A stretch of 64,000 bases of DNA from Datnioides undecimradiatus (GCA_008933995.1 WARS01000046.1:9810526-9874525); one strand, 5' to 3'; shown: positions 1-14,400, counted from the first letter of the stretch. Translations and numbers: made by a program. The notes: generated from the sequence alone by a model not told the origin.

Positions 1-219
1 GTCTGTCCAAGATGTTTGTTGATATTTTAGGATTATTTTGTAATATATTATACATCTTTCCTATCACACCAGCACTAATGAATGATTATGTTTGCTAAGA
101 AGTGGTTGAAGCAGTGAGATGATATCAGTTAGTCAGATCCCTGCTGTTTATAGCACTTGTAACCTGGGGCACAGCAGTACAACCTTATCTGTTTAATAAT
201 AGCATTTACACACTTATGC

Positions 220-405
220 CATTGGGTCATTGTGACCTTTGACCATCACAATCTGAGCAGTTCAAACTTGTATCCAGGTGAACCTTTGTACCAAATATAA
301 AGATAACCTGCCCTTGAAGCATTCCTGAGATGATGTGTACGTGGAAATGGGACAATAAATGGAAAGACAACCCAAAAGCAAGCATCCCACACCATGACCG
401 CAAAA
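220..405. repeat. Degraded teleost dispersed repeat (GTGACCTTTGACC type)
   Basis: The order of phrases 'gtgacctttgaccatcac', 'tgtaccaaatataaag', 'cattcctgagatgatg' and 'gacaacccaaaagca' follows a very common spiny-rayed fish repeat (gtgaccttgacctttgacc, caaatttgaag, gttcctgagatat, ggacaacccgaaaac). The match is from memory of the family, not from a search. Confidence 0.65.
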
Positions 406-678
406 ATAAACGAGTGGGGTCATCATATAATAATATCTGCATTTACTTTCAATCATCTCTGTTGCTTGATTATTTATTCTGATTATTCTCTCTGTAGAGA
501 CAATATATGTCATTTGTGTTCAGTTAAACTAGTAAAACAACCTCATGCTGCTCTCTTTGTCCTTGTCCATCTGTCTCTGTCCTCCACAGTAATCCTCATT
601 ACTGTACAGTTAATGATAATTATGTCAGTAATTGCTTCTTCTCTGGCACAATTATACTCCAAACTGCATTCTCCAAAT

Positions 679-685
679 ACACACA

Positions 686-736
<51 letters not shown>
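679..736. repeat. (CA)n microsatellite
   Basis: About 29 dinucleotide units with one interruption. Confidence 0.95.
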
Positions 737-738
<2 letters not shown>

Positions 739-1639
739 TCCACAGTCACTTCTGTCAACCTGGCACTTCTCTCCACTTTCCTCCCATTCTCTTCTCACCT
801 GTTCTTCCCTCACCACCTCCTAGCCTCTCCTCTGTCTCTCCGCTGTTCGTCAAGGAAATAAGACCTTCAGACGAGATTCATTGTGATGGGGTTAGGAGAT
901 CATCTCGCGTGCACAAACACTGACACACACACGCACACAGATAAACTTCAAGTCAGAGGGTCAGGCAAAAAGCCGGGGACATACTCACTCCCCCCCAGAT
1001 GCACCCAGTTACCATGGCAACCCCAGATGAGGAAATGGAGTGTTCTGTGTTTTGTGCATGTGTGTTTCGCTCAGAGCTTTCCATTTAGCAATACCTAAAT
1101 GTGAAGGAAGGACGAAGGAAATGCTTGAGTGTGCATACTGTTTGTGGCTGCCGTATTGAGTTTACAAGGCGGTGTGTGTGTGTACATGTGTGTTGTAGCT
1201 CTTTAAGGGTGCAATAAAAGAAGACAAGGATGTCATCGCAAGGAAATCTTCCTTGACTGTAACTTCAGCACAAAACCAACTGGTTAAGTGTGTACACAAC
1301 GGAGAGCCATATATTCTAAAGGCAGCAGAAAGTTTAATATTCTTGACAATCTTATTAGTAAGGTGAATATGTACATATATATGCCTGATTGTCTTATGAT
1401 AAGACCACAGTTAATGAACCACATTGCAAGACAATTAATAAATTGCATGTAATTCTTAAGTTATGTGACAAATGTGATAATTCATGTGCTGCAGAATGCT
1501 ACAGGTTGCAACTGATCACAACATTTTTTGACATAAAAGTACCACTGAGTCCAAAACAGTGTATTCTGGTTGCTATAAGCTCCTTGTCTTTGTAAGCACA
1601 GTGGCGCTCAATTCTGACATGCCTATGTTTAGCACAGAA

Positions 1640-1975
1640 TTTTGCCACATTCTCCGACTGTCAACAAGCTAATTAGCTCTAAACATAAACCAGTGCAGCT
1701 GAGGCTCACATCCTAAGCCTTGCGGGTATTTGGTCACTTAGTCAACTGAGAAGTCCAGTGATAAGAATTTATCCTCCAGGGACTATGAATATCTATAGCA
1801 AATTTCATGACAATCCATCATATAGTTGTTGAGACATGTCCCTCATGTTGATGCAAGCTGAACAGTCAGTGGACCATAAAAGTCAGCGGGATTCATCCTC
1901 CGGGGAAAATGAATAACTGTACAAATTACCCAGGCAAGACATCATGTGTATGTTGAGCTATTTCAGTTTTCCACA
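1640..1975. repeat. Degraded perciform dispersed repeat
   Basis: Contains in order 'cagctgaggctcaca', 'gggtatttggtcactt', 'aatttcatgacaatccatc', 'atagttgttgagac' and then a second 'gggattcatcctccgggg' unit. This is the layout of a very abundant perciform element with internal duplicated units (caatccatccaatagttgttgagat). Confidence 0.65.
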
Positions 1976-3964
1976 CGTCTTTTAATCGTGCACCTTTGGC
2001 TTGACACATGTCCACCAAATCTTAACAATATGTAATGCTAAAATTGTATCAGTGTTTCCTTATGAGGGTTTATCCACTGTGTGGCAAGGAGCCTACACGT
2101 GTTTTTGAAAGAATCATCACCTCTTCGCATGTATTTTGGTTACGAGTGGGAGGCAATAATCTTTTACAGGAATCAATATTTGAAGACATTTTCTCTTACT
2201 GTGAATGTACTTTCCCTTCTTGTATGATCACTTTTCTGTTTTATTATTACTGAGTGAAAAGATGGGTATATATGTATATGTATAATTCTACAGAATTTGA
2301 GTATTTCATTTGATTTTTTAGATGTTGTCAACATGTCAACAGTAAAACTAGGAGCAATTTTGAGAAACTTAAACAATGAAGCGTGGAAGGTCAAGTTATA
2401 GAAAAGAAGCAAAAGTGATGTGTGAGCCCGCAACTGATTCAAGATGACACATTCATGCTGCATACCAGCCCATCTACAGCTTATAACCCCATACAGCCAT
2501 GCTATTTATAAACCCCAGCTTCCCACACAAAGCTAGCAGAGCTGAAACAGAAATGCACATATGTGACAACAGCTTTACTCAACCATGCTGTGATATGAAA
2601 CTCCCCAAGTTGCCACATTAAATTTAGGGCCAGAGTTAAATGGGTAAGCCACAGGCCCAACGGCACATGAGATGACCTACATCTCAGCTGGGCCTTATAG
2701 AGAGATCACGTGATGACTCATACACACAGACACACACAGAAAGAAGAATGGGATTAAACGCCCAGAGTACATGGCATTAGTCGTGATGTGATTAAGTCAC
2801 AGTTGACCTAGTATGCATGAAACTTTAATGAAGAGGAATAATGATATCGAGCTTCATGTTCGCAGAGTTAAAATCAATGTTTCTCAACATGGAGCCACTC
2901 TCTTCTGAAGCTACAGGCGAGTACGACTAAGAGTTGAATTTGCAATGTCATCACAGAGGAAATCACATGAGACGTTCTGGTCTCTAATGTACTTAAGTAA
3001 CAGCTTGCATAATGTTCATGTAATTCACTTACGGCTGACCCAGCGAAGATGTAATGTAATTGAGAGTGGATAAGTAGGAATGATTGATTGGCGGCCTTAA
3101 CCTTAATGTTTTTCTACTATGCAAATACAAGAGTTTCACTGGGATTCGAATGCGGTGCTGAGGAAACAGCCTTCAACATGAGATGATGAAGGGCTCACAC
3201 AGACACTTCAGCCTCAGTGAGGATCTTCTCGAGTAGGACTTGATAAGTATGGGAAGACGTTCGCTGTCGCATTTTTGGGTCCCTATCTGCAGTCGACACC
3301 TATGATTGATGGTATTAACACAATTTAACCCTGCAGCTGGAAACTTGTGTCATGACATTAACATATATCATCACCCAATTAAGTCGACACAGCATTTTTG
3401 TTACCAAACACTCGCTCATTTTTTGCAAAAGCAGAATTATCCTTCATTAGACTTGTTTCAGGCCGCCTGGGCAATCAAAGTCCAGTGTTAATTTTCTTTT
3501 GTCTCTGCTTTAGGTCTCTACCTTTGAAGGAAGCTTTTGCTTTTATTAGCTTTTAATCTTTTTAAGCTGTTAAATTCCACTATTCACACCAATAGGTCAT
3601 TAACTGTGTCTGTCTTCTGTGCAGAGCTGAACAGCTAGGGTATTATTGGGTTTTTAAGTTGCAGCCAAAAAGGACACTAATATGAGGGCACTGAAAGTAA
3701 AGTTGAGGCACGGACAGTTAAAGAGAGCAGAAACTCACCACCCAGGTCTGTGAAGCTGAGGGAAGCCGTAGATTCAGGTGTTTAATCACCGTAAATTCAT
3801 CACAGAGAGAGACAGCTTTTAAATCACAACACTGTCATTTGATGCTCTGTAAAACACTGTTTTATGTAGCTGCTTTAGAGAGCATCTAAACACCAGCCGC
3901 ACACCCTGGACATACTGACCCCCAATGGTTAAACCTCTCACCTTGTTGCACTGGGCATGTCAAT

Positions 3965-4165
3965 ACCCTGTGACGTCACAGCTAAATGAGGTTATAGACA
4001 ATACTACCAACTTAGGACTTTACCGTCAGCCTCAAGGGTACTGTGCAGTGGTAATTATCAAAGGTGAGCATGCCAACATGCTACCCTAAGGTGGTGAAAA
4101 CCTGCTAAACATCTGCATGCCAGCACTGTCACTATCAACATATTGGTGTTAACATTAAGCTCAAA
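3965..4165. repeat. Degraded perciform dispersed repeat, neighbouring part of the same family
   Basis: 'aacctgctaaacatctgcat', 'gccagcactgtcac' and 'taacattaagctcaaagca' match the common fish repeat containing 'cctgctaaacatcagcatg ... gttagcatttagctcaaagc', which in intact copies adjoins the element seen at 1640-1975. Confidence 0.6.
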
Positions 4166-5298
4166 GCAGCAGGTTTTTCAACTCTGATCAGTTTTGCATA
4201 GTGACTATACATAACAGAATGGGACTTCAAAGCATCATCAATGCCCAAATTCTCCAGTTTTCTGTAATACCCAGAGGGCCTACTTCGATTATAATTTGGT
4301 TTATTGACCCAACAAACATATCCCCAGGATTTGGAATCAAGACTTTCTCTCACCATTAGCTTCATTGCCAATTGTCAAATGGCAAAAATCCCAGATCTAA
4401 TTCACCGCCAAAATCCTAAGTGTTCTTGGCTCAAAGCTGGCCTTTCCACCAATGGATATCAGTTCAGATGTTTTAGAGATATCCCTGTGGCTGAGAGATA
4501 GGAAAAAATCTAATAGGGCCAATAAGGTCTGTGATTTCTCTTTCTCTCTCAGTGCTCCAGTAATAGAAAGTAAATCTGTGAAGAAGAGAGCGACTGAAGG
4601 CAACTGTAACCGCTGAACTCCCCCTGCTGGTGTCAGACTACTGTGTCATTATATTGTATTCTGTATGACACAGCAGCTTAACACAGTGTTCTCAGAAATT
4701 AGGTTCCTCTTGGTCATGACCTGCCTGAGTGTGTCTCACCTAAAGAAAAGGTGTTTCTTCAGAGCCTTAGAGACGACGTTGGGCTGCACTGACAGGGACA
4801 GCACAGCAATCACATCACAAGTTATCGTGAATGGCACTTGCAAAGACATAATGAGCCAAGAGAAGAAATCTGTGTGAAAAAAAATACTGTCTAGATCTGC
4901 CGTGGATTAGTTCCAAGAAGGACAGGTGCTTTACAAAATGGCAACATGGAATGATGAAGGCTGCAAACAGTATCCGAAATCATGTGGAATGACTAAAGGC
5001 GCCCTGAAAAACACCATCATCCTATTTGCTGTAATAGTCCTCTGCACACGCACACAAGAATCCACTAGTGGTAGCAACAATCATCAAAACAGAAGGAATA
5101 AACATTATCAAAATCGTTTTTAATGAAGTAACAATAATATACAATAAAAAAATGACTACAGAAAAATAAAAAAGATGCCACAATGGTTCTGGTGCAGATA
5201 CTGAGAGAGCTTTACATTATTGTAGAGTGTGTTGACATTGACGCCTGGTTTGTTACATGCTTTCCATGATTTTTGTTTATAAAAGTACAATTAATATT

Positions 5299-5304
5299 TT
5301 TAAT
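5299..5304 (-). promoter_or_regulatory. med23: Possible med23 poly(A) signal (ATTAAA variant)
   Basis: An ATTAAA hexamer lies on the minus strand 109 nt past the med23 stop codon. No AATAAA occurs on this strand nearby. If it is used, the 3' UTR is short. Confidence 0.35.
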
Positions 5305-5412
5305 TGTTACTTTGAGCAAAATCCAAGTGTAGAAGAAAACTAATTGGAAATTGTGTGAACGTCCACGGTCACGAGTGTACCTGTGTGCTTGTGTTTCCTG
5401 AGGTGGCCTATA

Positions 5413-8400
5413 TTACATGGGTGTGTGCGTGTGCTGTGTGGAGGAGGGCGAGGCGGCAGCAGAGGACGGTGGGAGGGAGGAGGTGGGGGGCTGAGGGGTG
5501 GCAGCGGATGAGGCGGAGGAAGCAGAGGCGGCGGTGGCAGCTGACGACGAAGTCTCTATCTTGCTGCTGTGTGTGATGAAGCGCAGCCGCAGCTTCATGG
5601 CCGGACGCAATGTCATGATGATTTTCTCCACCTGGAGACGGAGACGGAGCGAGAGGAGAAGAGACAAAAGATACAGAGAGTGGATCAGTTCGGGGAAAAC
5701 ATCATGATTTTGTTCTGTTGTTTGGGTGTAAACAGACCTGTACGGTTCATTTTGTGAGGCAGTAGAATAATTACAGTACAGTGTCATCACCAGATCGACA
5801 CGCATCACATTCATTTATATAACATTGCTTGTTTTGAGTGCCAGCACCCAAATACAACAGATATAGCTCGGGTAAAGACTACTCTCAGAGTTCAATGGCA
5901 GCTTTGTCTATCAAATTAATTACTTGAAAAGTCCATTTAAGTACACTTGCACTCAGCCTCGAGCACAAAGTGGAGCTACAGTTTCAACTCTAATTAACTC
6001 TGGTGTCAGGTCTGGACACCGGTGGGGAGTTGTCTTGCTGCGCAGGAGGTGACAGATTCAAACTAAAAATGGAAAATGAAAACACAAAACTGTCTCCCGA
6101 GGAGCTGCGGGTTCACAGATGTCATCTAATTTGAAGTCTGGGTGACAAAGGTCTCCATTTATCTCCAGTTTTAGTTTTTCATCAGTTTCTTCAGCTCAGT
6201 ATTTTATCACATTATCTTATTAATGTCTACTGTGGTTTAAAAAGAGCTTAAAAATGTCTGGGTCCTGGTTCATTTTCCATTTCAATAAAAGACAACCACA
6301 CCTGCTCCTTCACACTGTCTCCAGTGTACATGTACTTGATGTGATAGAGGAAGTCACAGATTGGGTCCATGTAGCTGAGATGCTGGCAGTGTTGGTCCAC
6401 TGCCTGGAGCATCTCATAGAAGGCCACGCCAATCTGAAATGTGAAAAACACAAGAAAAATAAACTTAAAACACACAAATAAATTGAATGTAAACGGGACA
6501 TTATTGTGCATAAACGTGTTTTGTGTGTACCTCCAACATGCACCGTGTTCTCTCCTGCTGGAAGCGCTGCAGGAACGGCCCCACCAGGTGATACACGTAG
6601 AGCAGCTGGAACTCTGTCTGAACGACAGGCTTCAGGGTCTCTGACAGGAATCTACACAGACACAAATACATGACGATCTGACAATCGTAAAGGATATGTG
6701 GACACAAGCGCACAAAGAGCAGAGAGGAAGGGAGTTGTCTTTACTTGGGAATCAGAGACAGCTGTCCGATGGATGAATGGTGCCAGACAGCGTGCGCTAA
6801 CGCTAGCACATAACTGCAGTTCATTTCGCTGTAGCTCTGGTGGCAGGCAGTGAAGTCCAGCAGGGCAAAGGGATAACCTGCCCACTCTGTCTCTGACGTC
6901 AGCGCCGGGGAGCTGATCACAGACACGATGCGGTCGTGAAGAACGATCCAGTAGGGCTCCTGAAAGAGGGGAAATAGAGGTGAACTTGATGGGAATTTAT
7001 CACAAAGTAAAAGACTGTGTTGATCTATTCTTTGCTTTTCCTTACAGGAAGAGCGGTTATCACCAGTCCAATGGCATTCATCCAAGCTGTGATGTTCTCC
7101 CTGGGAACCAGTGGTTGGCTAAAAGGCAAAAGACATTGTTTGAAACGCCTATGGTTCAAACTCTTATGTCACCAGTTCAGAAATGCGACTAAAACCAAAA
7201 ATAAACTGTTCAAATGAACCTTTATCACTACAGAAAGCAGGGTGTTAAGCCTCTGACTGTCTAAATGTGACACAGTGTTTGTCTACTGTACCTCTTCAAC
7301 ACGACGTTTAGCAGAGCGTTGCCGACATCTTTTCCCGGCACAGCCAGAGCCATTAGCTCCACACAGGTGACGTGCAGGGCGTGGGCCGCGGGGTTGGGGA
7401 ACTCATTGAACCTCCAGTCACAGTTGGGGAAGGGACCGGGTGACTTGCCGGCCATGGGTGAGATGGAGTTAAGGAGGGTTAAAGGTCACTGGGGGAGGAG
7501 ACGAGGTTCAGATTGTCCTGATTTCAATTCTGTGTTTACACATCAATGAGACGCTTTCATCTAGTTGTCAGTAACTCCTCTCTGCTGTAGCAGCTGGCTA
7601 GCTGCAATAAAATGGCTTTAGATCAAATTAACCAGAGATATAAAAGCAATTAGTGTCTCCCCTTAAAGCAAAGGGGCATTCAGGGAGACTAGAAGAATTG
7701 GCAGTTGGATTGGCAGTTGGGTAAATATATTATTTAAGTGCCCCACAGGCCCTTTTTATTAGCTACTACCAGGGCCAGTTAGAGTGGTACAGTGATATAT
7801 CCATCTGCCAACAGAGGGAGATTAATGAAGGATATTGTCCACCAGGCGTCCAATCAGCTTGCAGTAGTAGGTGTCATCAGGGATCCACACGTTGTCCTCT
7901 CTGGGGTTCATGCCCATCTTCAGGTAGGTTTCACTAAGGCACCAACCTGGTGTTCGGTTGTCCTATAAAAACATAAAAATAAACTGTATAGTTATTAAAT
8001 AAAAGCAGAATAAGAGACTAGTAAGACGTGGCATCGTCTACCTTCAGTGAAGACATGATGGCGTGCACCAGTTTTCTCTTCAGATTGGTTCTGTCTCTCA
8101 GGTGTCGCTCATAGTAGTGAAGTGTGTTGTACAGGTAGGTGACTGGACGGTCTGCACACAAACACCGCAGTAAATAAACGTCCGTGCGCAGCCTGTAATT
8201 CATCGCTGCTGTTCCTTTCCTCGTTCTTTGATCCACACAATACTCCACCACCTTACTTACCATGGAACTTGTACAGGCCACCCAGGTGATCTAGGAGTGT
8301 TTCCAGAGACTTGGAGACAGGAAGGAGCTCCAGGAAGCGATGGATGACAATGTCGAAGACAGGCAGGAAGCGCAGGCACACGTTGCCGAAGTAGATGGGC

Positions 8401-11400
8401 AGGTACTGTTGCTGGAGCTGCATGGGTGGGTTGACTTGGTCTGCAAGGCCCTCGAAGTACAGCTTCTCTGGGTATTTCTGGTAAAAAAAAAAAAACAACA
8501 ACAAACATTTGAAGTTGAAAGAATGTTGCATCTGGGTGTACTCTCTTCATTCCATTGTTTTAGACTGAGCTGGATGTACTGAGGCTGGGATGCTGTTACA
8601 TGTTTACCTTGTGGTAGCTCATGTGCTTGTTGTGCCAGTCACTCTGCAGCCAGTGTTCAGGCGCGTTCTCCTTGACAAAATCATTGACTCTGTTCCTGAA
8701 GTCGTTCGGCTTCAGCAGCAGTAGCTGAATGATGAAGTAGCAAACCTGAGCCTCGTTGCCCTCGTGGCTACGCATCGCCTGGACAAAGAGGAGAAGGAGG
8801 AGTCAGACACATAAACCTTTGATACAGTAGATTATTTGTCTCTGTATGCACGTTTCTCCTCACCAGACACAGGATGAGTCTGTCCAGGGTGACTATGTTG
8901 TATTTCCAAACCATGTCATTGAGAATTTCGATGCACTTGTTGAGCTGCTGCCCGCCGGCTGATGTTGAGAACTCATAGACAAGGAAGTCTGCAAATGTTC
9001 GCACGTGAGCCACCAGCGCACGAGCCCCGATGCGCTCCAAGACCCTGTAGGACATACGCATAAAGAAAGAAATATCAGGCGACACTTCACTGTACACTGT
9101 ATTCTCCCGCTGGATCAATTAGCCACGGATCCACAGATGTTGTTTTGAAACTTGGGAACGCCCCCAGCTCGGGCCAATTAGTGTAAATTTAAAATGCCAG
9201 AACATCAGTGGTGAGATGCATCATTACCACATGTTTCATCAAAACACACTCAGCGGTGTGGCAGGGACACTGAATGGAACATGTGGAAAAATTAATTTGT
9301 GAGTCAATTTGTTGAGGGTTGTTTTTTTTGTTTTTTTTTAATGTTGCTGTTGATCAGCAGCAAACAAAATTACCCTGACTGGTGCTCAAATATGAAAAAG
9401 AGTTCTATAGACACTGTATATACACTCACTGTATATAATAAACACAGGTTTGTGTTGGTTTACTTAAATAATAGCACCAAACCTGAAGCCTATCTGGTTG
9501 ATGTGGTCCGTCTCCAGCAGCATCTTCCACAGCAGGCAGAGGAACAGTGGGGGAGATCCCTGCATAGAGAAGTGGGTTATGATGTCATTCTCATTGGCCA
9601 TGGACTTCCACTTCCTGTACTCCTCTTCCACGTTCTTCTTCAGGTTGAATCGAGACTCCTGAGGAACATTGTTCTGTTTGAAGAACGCCTGAGAGGAAGA
9701 GAGAAAGAGAGAGAGAGAGAGAGGTGATTATGGTCGGATGAAGCATCTGATTGCAGATCAAACAAAAAGGATTTTGAAGTCGTTTTTATCTGTCATTTAG
9801 TGACGGCAGTGCACCTGTAATGGGGCCGGGAAGCAGGACAGTGTGTGTGAGGCCCAGTTATGAGGCGTGAAGTTCATGATGGTCTGGAGGATGTCCTTGC
9901 ACCAAGTCCCGTGGATGGAGTCAGAGCCTGTGAAAAAATCTGCACAGAAACACATTCGTATGGGAAACGGTTAATTTACAGGCGCCGGAAATAAACAAGG
10001 TAAAAAAAGAAAATAACCAAAAAACAAACTGAAGAATTACGGAGAGGGACTACGATCTGAATAAAGGAAAGATCTGAGGAAGTAAAACTAGAGTGAATGG
10101 TACCAGTGACGTGTGTAGCTCTGGCCAGGGTGAGGATCAGGGCTCGGTTCAGCTCCTCAGACTCGGCTGACAGAACTGTCTTAGGGTCGTTGAGGAAGCG
10201 GGTGAACTGGGGCTGCACCTCTGAACTCCCCAATGCTGTGATCAGCCGAAGAGCTGTGCTCTCAACACTGCAGGAAGAGAAACACGGGCGGCAATTCAGA
10301 ACGCTGTCATCCTGATCATTTCCTGTCAGTGTTTTTTAATTCTCTTCAGTGAAGGTGGACACAATAAACACAGCATGTGTACACTGTTATACAACAGCCC
10401 ACAGTGATTATGGTCAATACATGTGAATGTGTGTGTCCACATTACCAGAGATGCAGCTGATTCTGGTTGGTCTGGGGCACAGCAGCCAGACTGTGCAGAT
10501 GACTCAGTAGCTGGACTCTGTAGTGCGGCTGGATGTGGTGCATCCTGTAGCTGAACATCTCCAGTAACGTGTGAAGGATTCCCCACGCGTGAGACTTAAA
10601 CACATTCGGCAGCAGCTGGCCTGAACAGACAGAGTTTGTCACATTATTCAACATGTGTCTGCTGCCACGATGAGACAAATTAATGATAAACCCAAACGGT
10701 CTGAATCAGACTGCTCAAAAGGCAACCCAGTGGACGAGTACTGAATACAAATTGGACAGGTTGGGAGGGTGATAATACAAATCCTGGTAATGTTCTGATC
10801 ATTCAGAAAGACACACTTGGATTTGTTATTTTTTGCTCATCAATCATACTCATGTACATAAAGATGTTTACAGAAGTGTGGGGAATTAGACACTCACTGC
10901 AGCTCTTAACAAACATTACAGGCTTTAGATTATTTTTCCTCACAGATTTGTTATTTAAATTCTGTTTTGCAGCTGTAGCCAGGCTTTGGAGATGCCTCAG
11001 TCAATAAGGCTTTATATTCAGTGGCTCTATTTTATATTAGCGTAATCAGTGGGTTTGTTTTACATTAGTCAGAGCTATGAACCTGTGCATATAACAGCTA
11101 AGGGTAGGGTTTCTGAGTCTGAGCTAATGCTAAATATTTTGAAAGTCAATAGTTATTCTTTAGGTAAACTTTCTGCACGTGAACAACTTTTTGAACACAG
11201 TGAACATCTTGAGTGAAATTCAAATGTTTCTCTGACTTACTGATGAATCCTTTGATGCCTAGTGACTCGATCTCCATATAGACCAACAGTCTGCTGTAGG
11301 TTTCTACCAGTGCAGGGGCCAGGGCGATGCTGGACTTGGCGTGGGCAAGCTTTATTACCCGGGTGGCAATACTGTGGATCAGACTGGAGGCGGGCAGACA

Positions 11401-14400
11401 GACCGAGGGGGACAAAGAGACAATGACTACGTGAGTAATTACTGCCCATTAATAAAATTGTTCAATGAAATCTCCCTTTTATCAAAGATCTATAAACCAT
11501 TAGATCATCTGTACATCCTATTTTTCTCATACCTCATCTTTGCATGCACTGTGAGTGAATCCAGCAGGTTCATGGGCAGCGGGGTGACAGATCCTGATGC
11601 CATACAGCTGATGCCAGGAAGGTTGATCCTCATGGATCCGTTTCCATAGATGGTCTCTACCAGAACGCCCATTGGCAGGGTGAAGCACTCTGAGTTGGTG
11701 CTGTAGGCGTTGCACAGCAGAGCGATCTTGTAGTCAGCCATGCCCAGAGTCTTGTTTCGTAGGGACTGCTGCAGAAACCTAACAGAGAGGAGGGAGGGGA
11801 TCAGAGACGCGTCACATATTGTAGCATATATATTGACCTCAAGTGCATATTTCAGGCTCAGGTGTTTTAAAGATACACACTCATGGTGCAGTTTCAGAGA
11901 GTGTGGTATGGGTATCTGAAGTTTAGAGTTGTCATTCTGAGCTTTGCGGTTCAGGTGGATCCAGATGCAGGTCATGGCAAAGGAATGAGTTGACTGGGGC
12001 TTGTTTATGTCTGGCACTGGAATGCACTGGAGTGGGAAACAAAGCACTGATTAATTAGATGGCACAATATATAAAGTTGTCACTTACAGAGCAAATTACA
12101 AGCTCTGGTATAACCACTTCTACGACTGCTACTCCAACCAAAACTCAACTACCACCAATAAAACACTCAACAGAAAAGAATTAAGATAACAGACAGACAA
12201 CAGATAATCCAATGAAATGTGGCAACAGTAATAATGATCTTATGAAACCAAATAAATCTTTGGCAGACCTCTTTTTCAGGGTAAAGCAGGTCAAAGAGCT
12301 TCATGACAGGCAGGAAGTCAGCTAAGGCGTTCTTCTGAATGCTTCCTGATATGAACTGCAGCAGGACCCACATCAGGTGGTCCCTCCCTTTAATTAGCCC
12401 TCTACCTGCAAGCTAGAGAGACAGAGAACAAGAGATGACAACAAGTATCTGACTGAGAAGCCTCCCAACTACTTGATTTGCATATGTTGGCTCTCACTGT
12501 GAAAATGTTTTTCCTATTTGCAGTTACTCTATGTGGATGTTACATTCATTGAGTTCACACAAGTAAGCAGGAGAAAAAGCATCAGCTGACATGACGACAT
12601 GGATTTCATGTCTTGAACATCAGCTGCTTGATGGAGTTTCATTATTGAATGTGGGGTTACCGTGTGGGATCCAGCTGTTATCTTTAATATGATACGATTT
12701 CTTGTCCATGGGAATTTTTCTTTAATTTTAGCCGTACTTCCTTCATGTCAGACACTGACTGCATGTTTTCAGTGACAAAGGAGGGAGAGCTGTGGAATTG
12801 ACAGCACTCTGACAATGTTTCTTATGCAATTTTCCAAATATTTTAGGGATACTGTTTATAAACCAAATCAAATCAATCCAAAATCTAATTACTCATTATT
12901 AGGACTAAAGCTTTCTTCCTCTGTCATCTCCCTCCTCTTACCTTCTGATGTAATGACAACACCATGTGTGGGAAGCTTGCAAACTGAAACAACACAAAGA
13001 AGATGAGCTGGGAGGAGAGGTGCTGCCACAGCAGCTGGCTCGTTCCTCCGATATCTGCGTCAAAGTGTTCCTCGGTCTCAGAGCGCTCCATGGCGTACAC
13101 CACGAGGTCCACCAGCTGCTCCTCTAACACTGGGCAACGCTGCTTATGCTGGCAGGGGAGGAGGGGAGTGTTAAAGGGTAAAGAAAATAGTGGGCAGGAG
13201 AGAGAAGTTAAACGGAGAAAGGGAGGAAAAGATGTCCGAGACGAGACAGATGGAAAGAAGAGAAAAGGAAACATGGAGATATGGAGGGTTAGGAAGGGAA
13301 AGAAAGACAGAGGGAGGGAGAGAGAACGGGGGGAGATCGTCATTAAATTACTTCACAAACACATTTTTATGTTAATAGATGATTAGACAAATATGAAACC
13401 TTTTCCCATCCCTTGCATGCAGGCCGACTTCTCCTTCCTGCATCTGTCAGCTGGGTAAAACTTCCCCTTCACCACATTTACCTTTAAAATACCTGTCATG
13501 TTAATGTGAGGAAACTAAACTTAAGGGTCCACGTAGTTCATGTTAACTAAAAAAAGTGTTCACTTAAATCATCTTAATAATGTGAAAGCAAACATATTGG
13601 CTAAAGTTAACCTGAGCTCAGCAGGAGAGCAATTATGACCTGTTTCGGTGAAATGATCGCATCATGTAGGATTTCATGTTTAGCAGCATAATATGTGGAT
13701 CCCAAAGGGCAGTGTTCTGACGTCGACGTGTAAAAGGGGCTTTTTGATGAAAGGGTGAGGGTGTGAAGTAGGGAAAGGGAATAAAGAGGACGTCAGGAAA
13801 ACAGCAGGGGAAGGCTGGTTAACAAGATCAAATGGATGACTGTGTAAATGTGGTACCACTGAACCAGTCACGGATTGAAGAGTTATCAATGGGACTAAAC
13901 TGTTGAGCTCCAAGATGAACACTCATGGTACCGAAATATTTCAGACTATTCACAGACATAATTTTTGCAAGAACAAGGCACTAGTTTTTCAAAGATTTAG
14001 AAACGTCTAACAGATTTCTGATGATATTTATCTTTTGTCTCAGGGTGGGAAAGTTAACTTCACCCATCGGTGACAGAGCAGGAGGAGGACGTGTTTCTGC
14101 AATGAAGGACTCAATAGAGTCCTTTTCAACATAGCACAGGAAGAGCACATCACAGAGCAGTACAACGTGGCACGGCACAGCACTAAACACCAAACCAAAC
14201 CAAATGGTGCAACGCGGTCCTGCATGCAGTCTAAAGGGCTTGGGAAAGTGGGGAAGTGGTTTGATTGGGAGGAAGAGAAGCTGCGAGGCTGACCGTCACT
14301 TCTCTTCCTCTGCCGCCAAACACACACACACGCACACAGAGACTTGCACACGCATGCTCACAAAGAAGGAGACAGTATGAGTGAAAAACAAGTAAGAAGA

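Larger units (their letters stand above)
1..5298. other. Intergenic region downstream of med23
   Basis: No coding exon is recognised on either strand. It contains a CA tract (679-736) and three degraded dispersed repeats (about 220-405, 1640-1975, 3965-4165). Short open frames such as the minus-strand one at 4135-4371 overlap repeat DNA and look accidental. Confidence 0.65.

Noticed and set aside
4135..4371. 78-aa minus-strand ORF near the left end
   Set aside because: Overlaps a degraded dispersed repeat and matches no family known to me.
4665..5160. Plus-strand frames followed by AATAAA, suggesting a gene convergent with med23
   Set aside because: Short frames without splice-consistent continuation or recognisable protein; the A-rich end may be chance.
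6741..7085. Minus-strand ORF starting MDECHWTGDNR
   Set aside because: Out-of-frame intron and exon sequence upstream of med23 exon 27; only the part from 6959 down is coding.
11505..12047. A single 180-aa minus-strand ORF read as one exon
   Set aside because: It is two med23 exons (11881-12026 and 11533-11778) plus a read-through intron; the splice sites and human alignment show the boundary.
13150..13386. Plus-strand ORF of 127 aa antisense to med23 exon 11
   Set aside because: Antisense of a conserved exon joined to a purine-rich intron tract, which gives long charged frames by composition.
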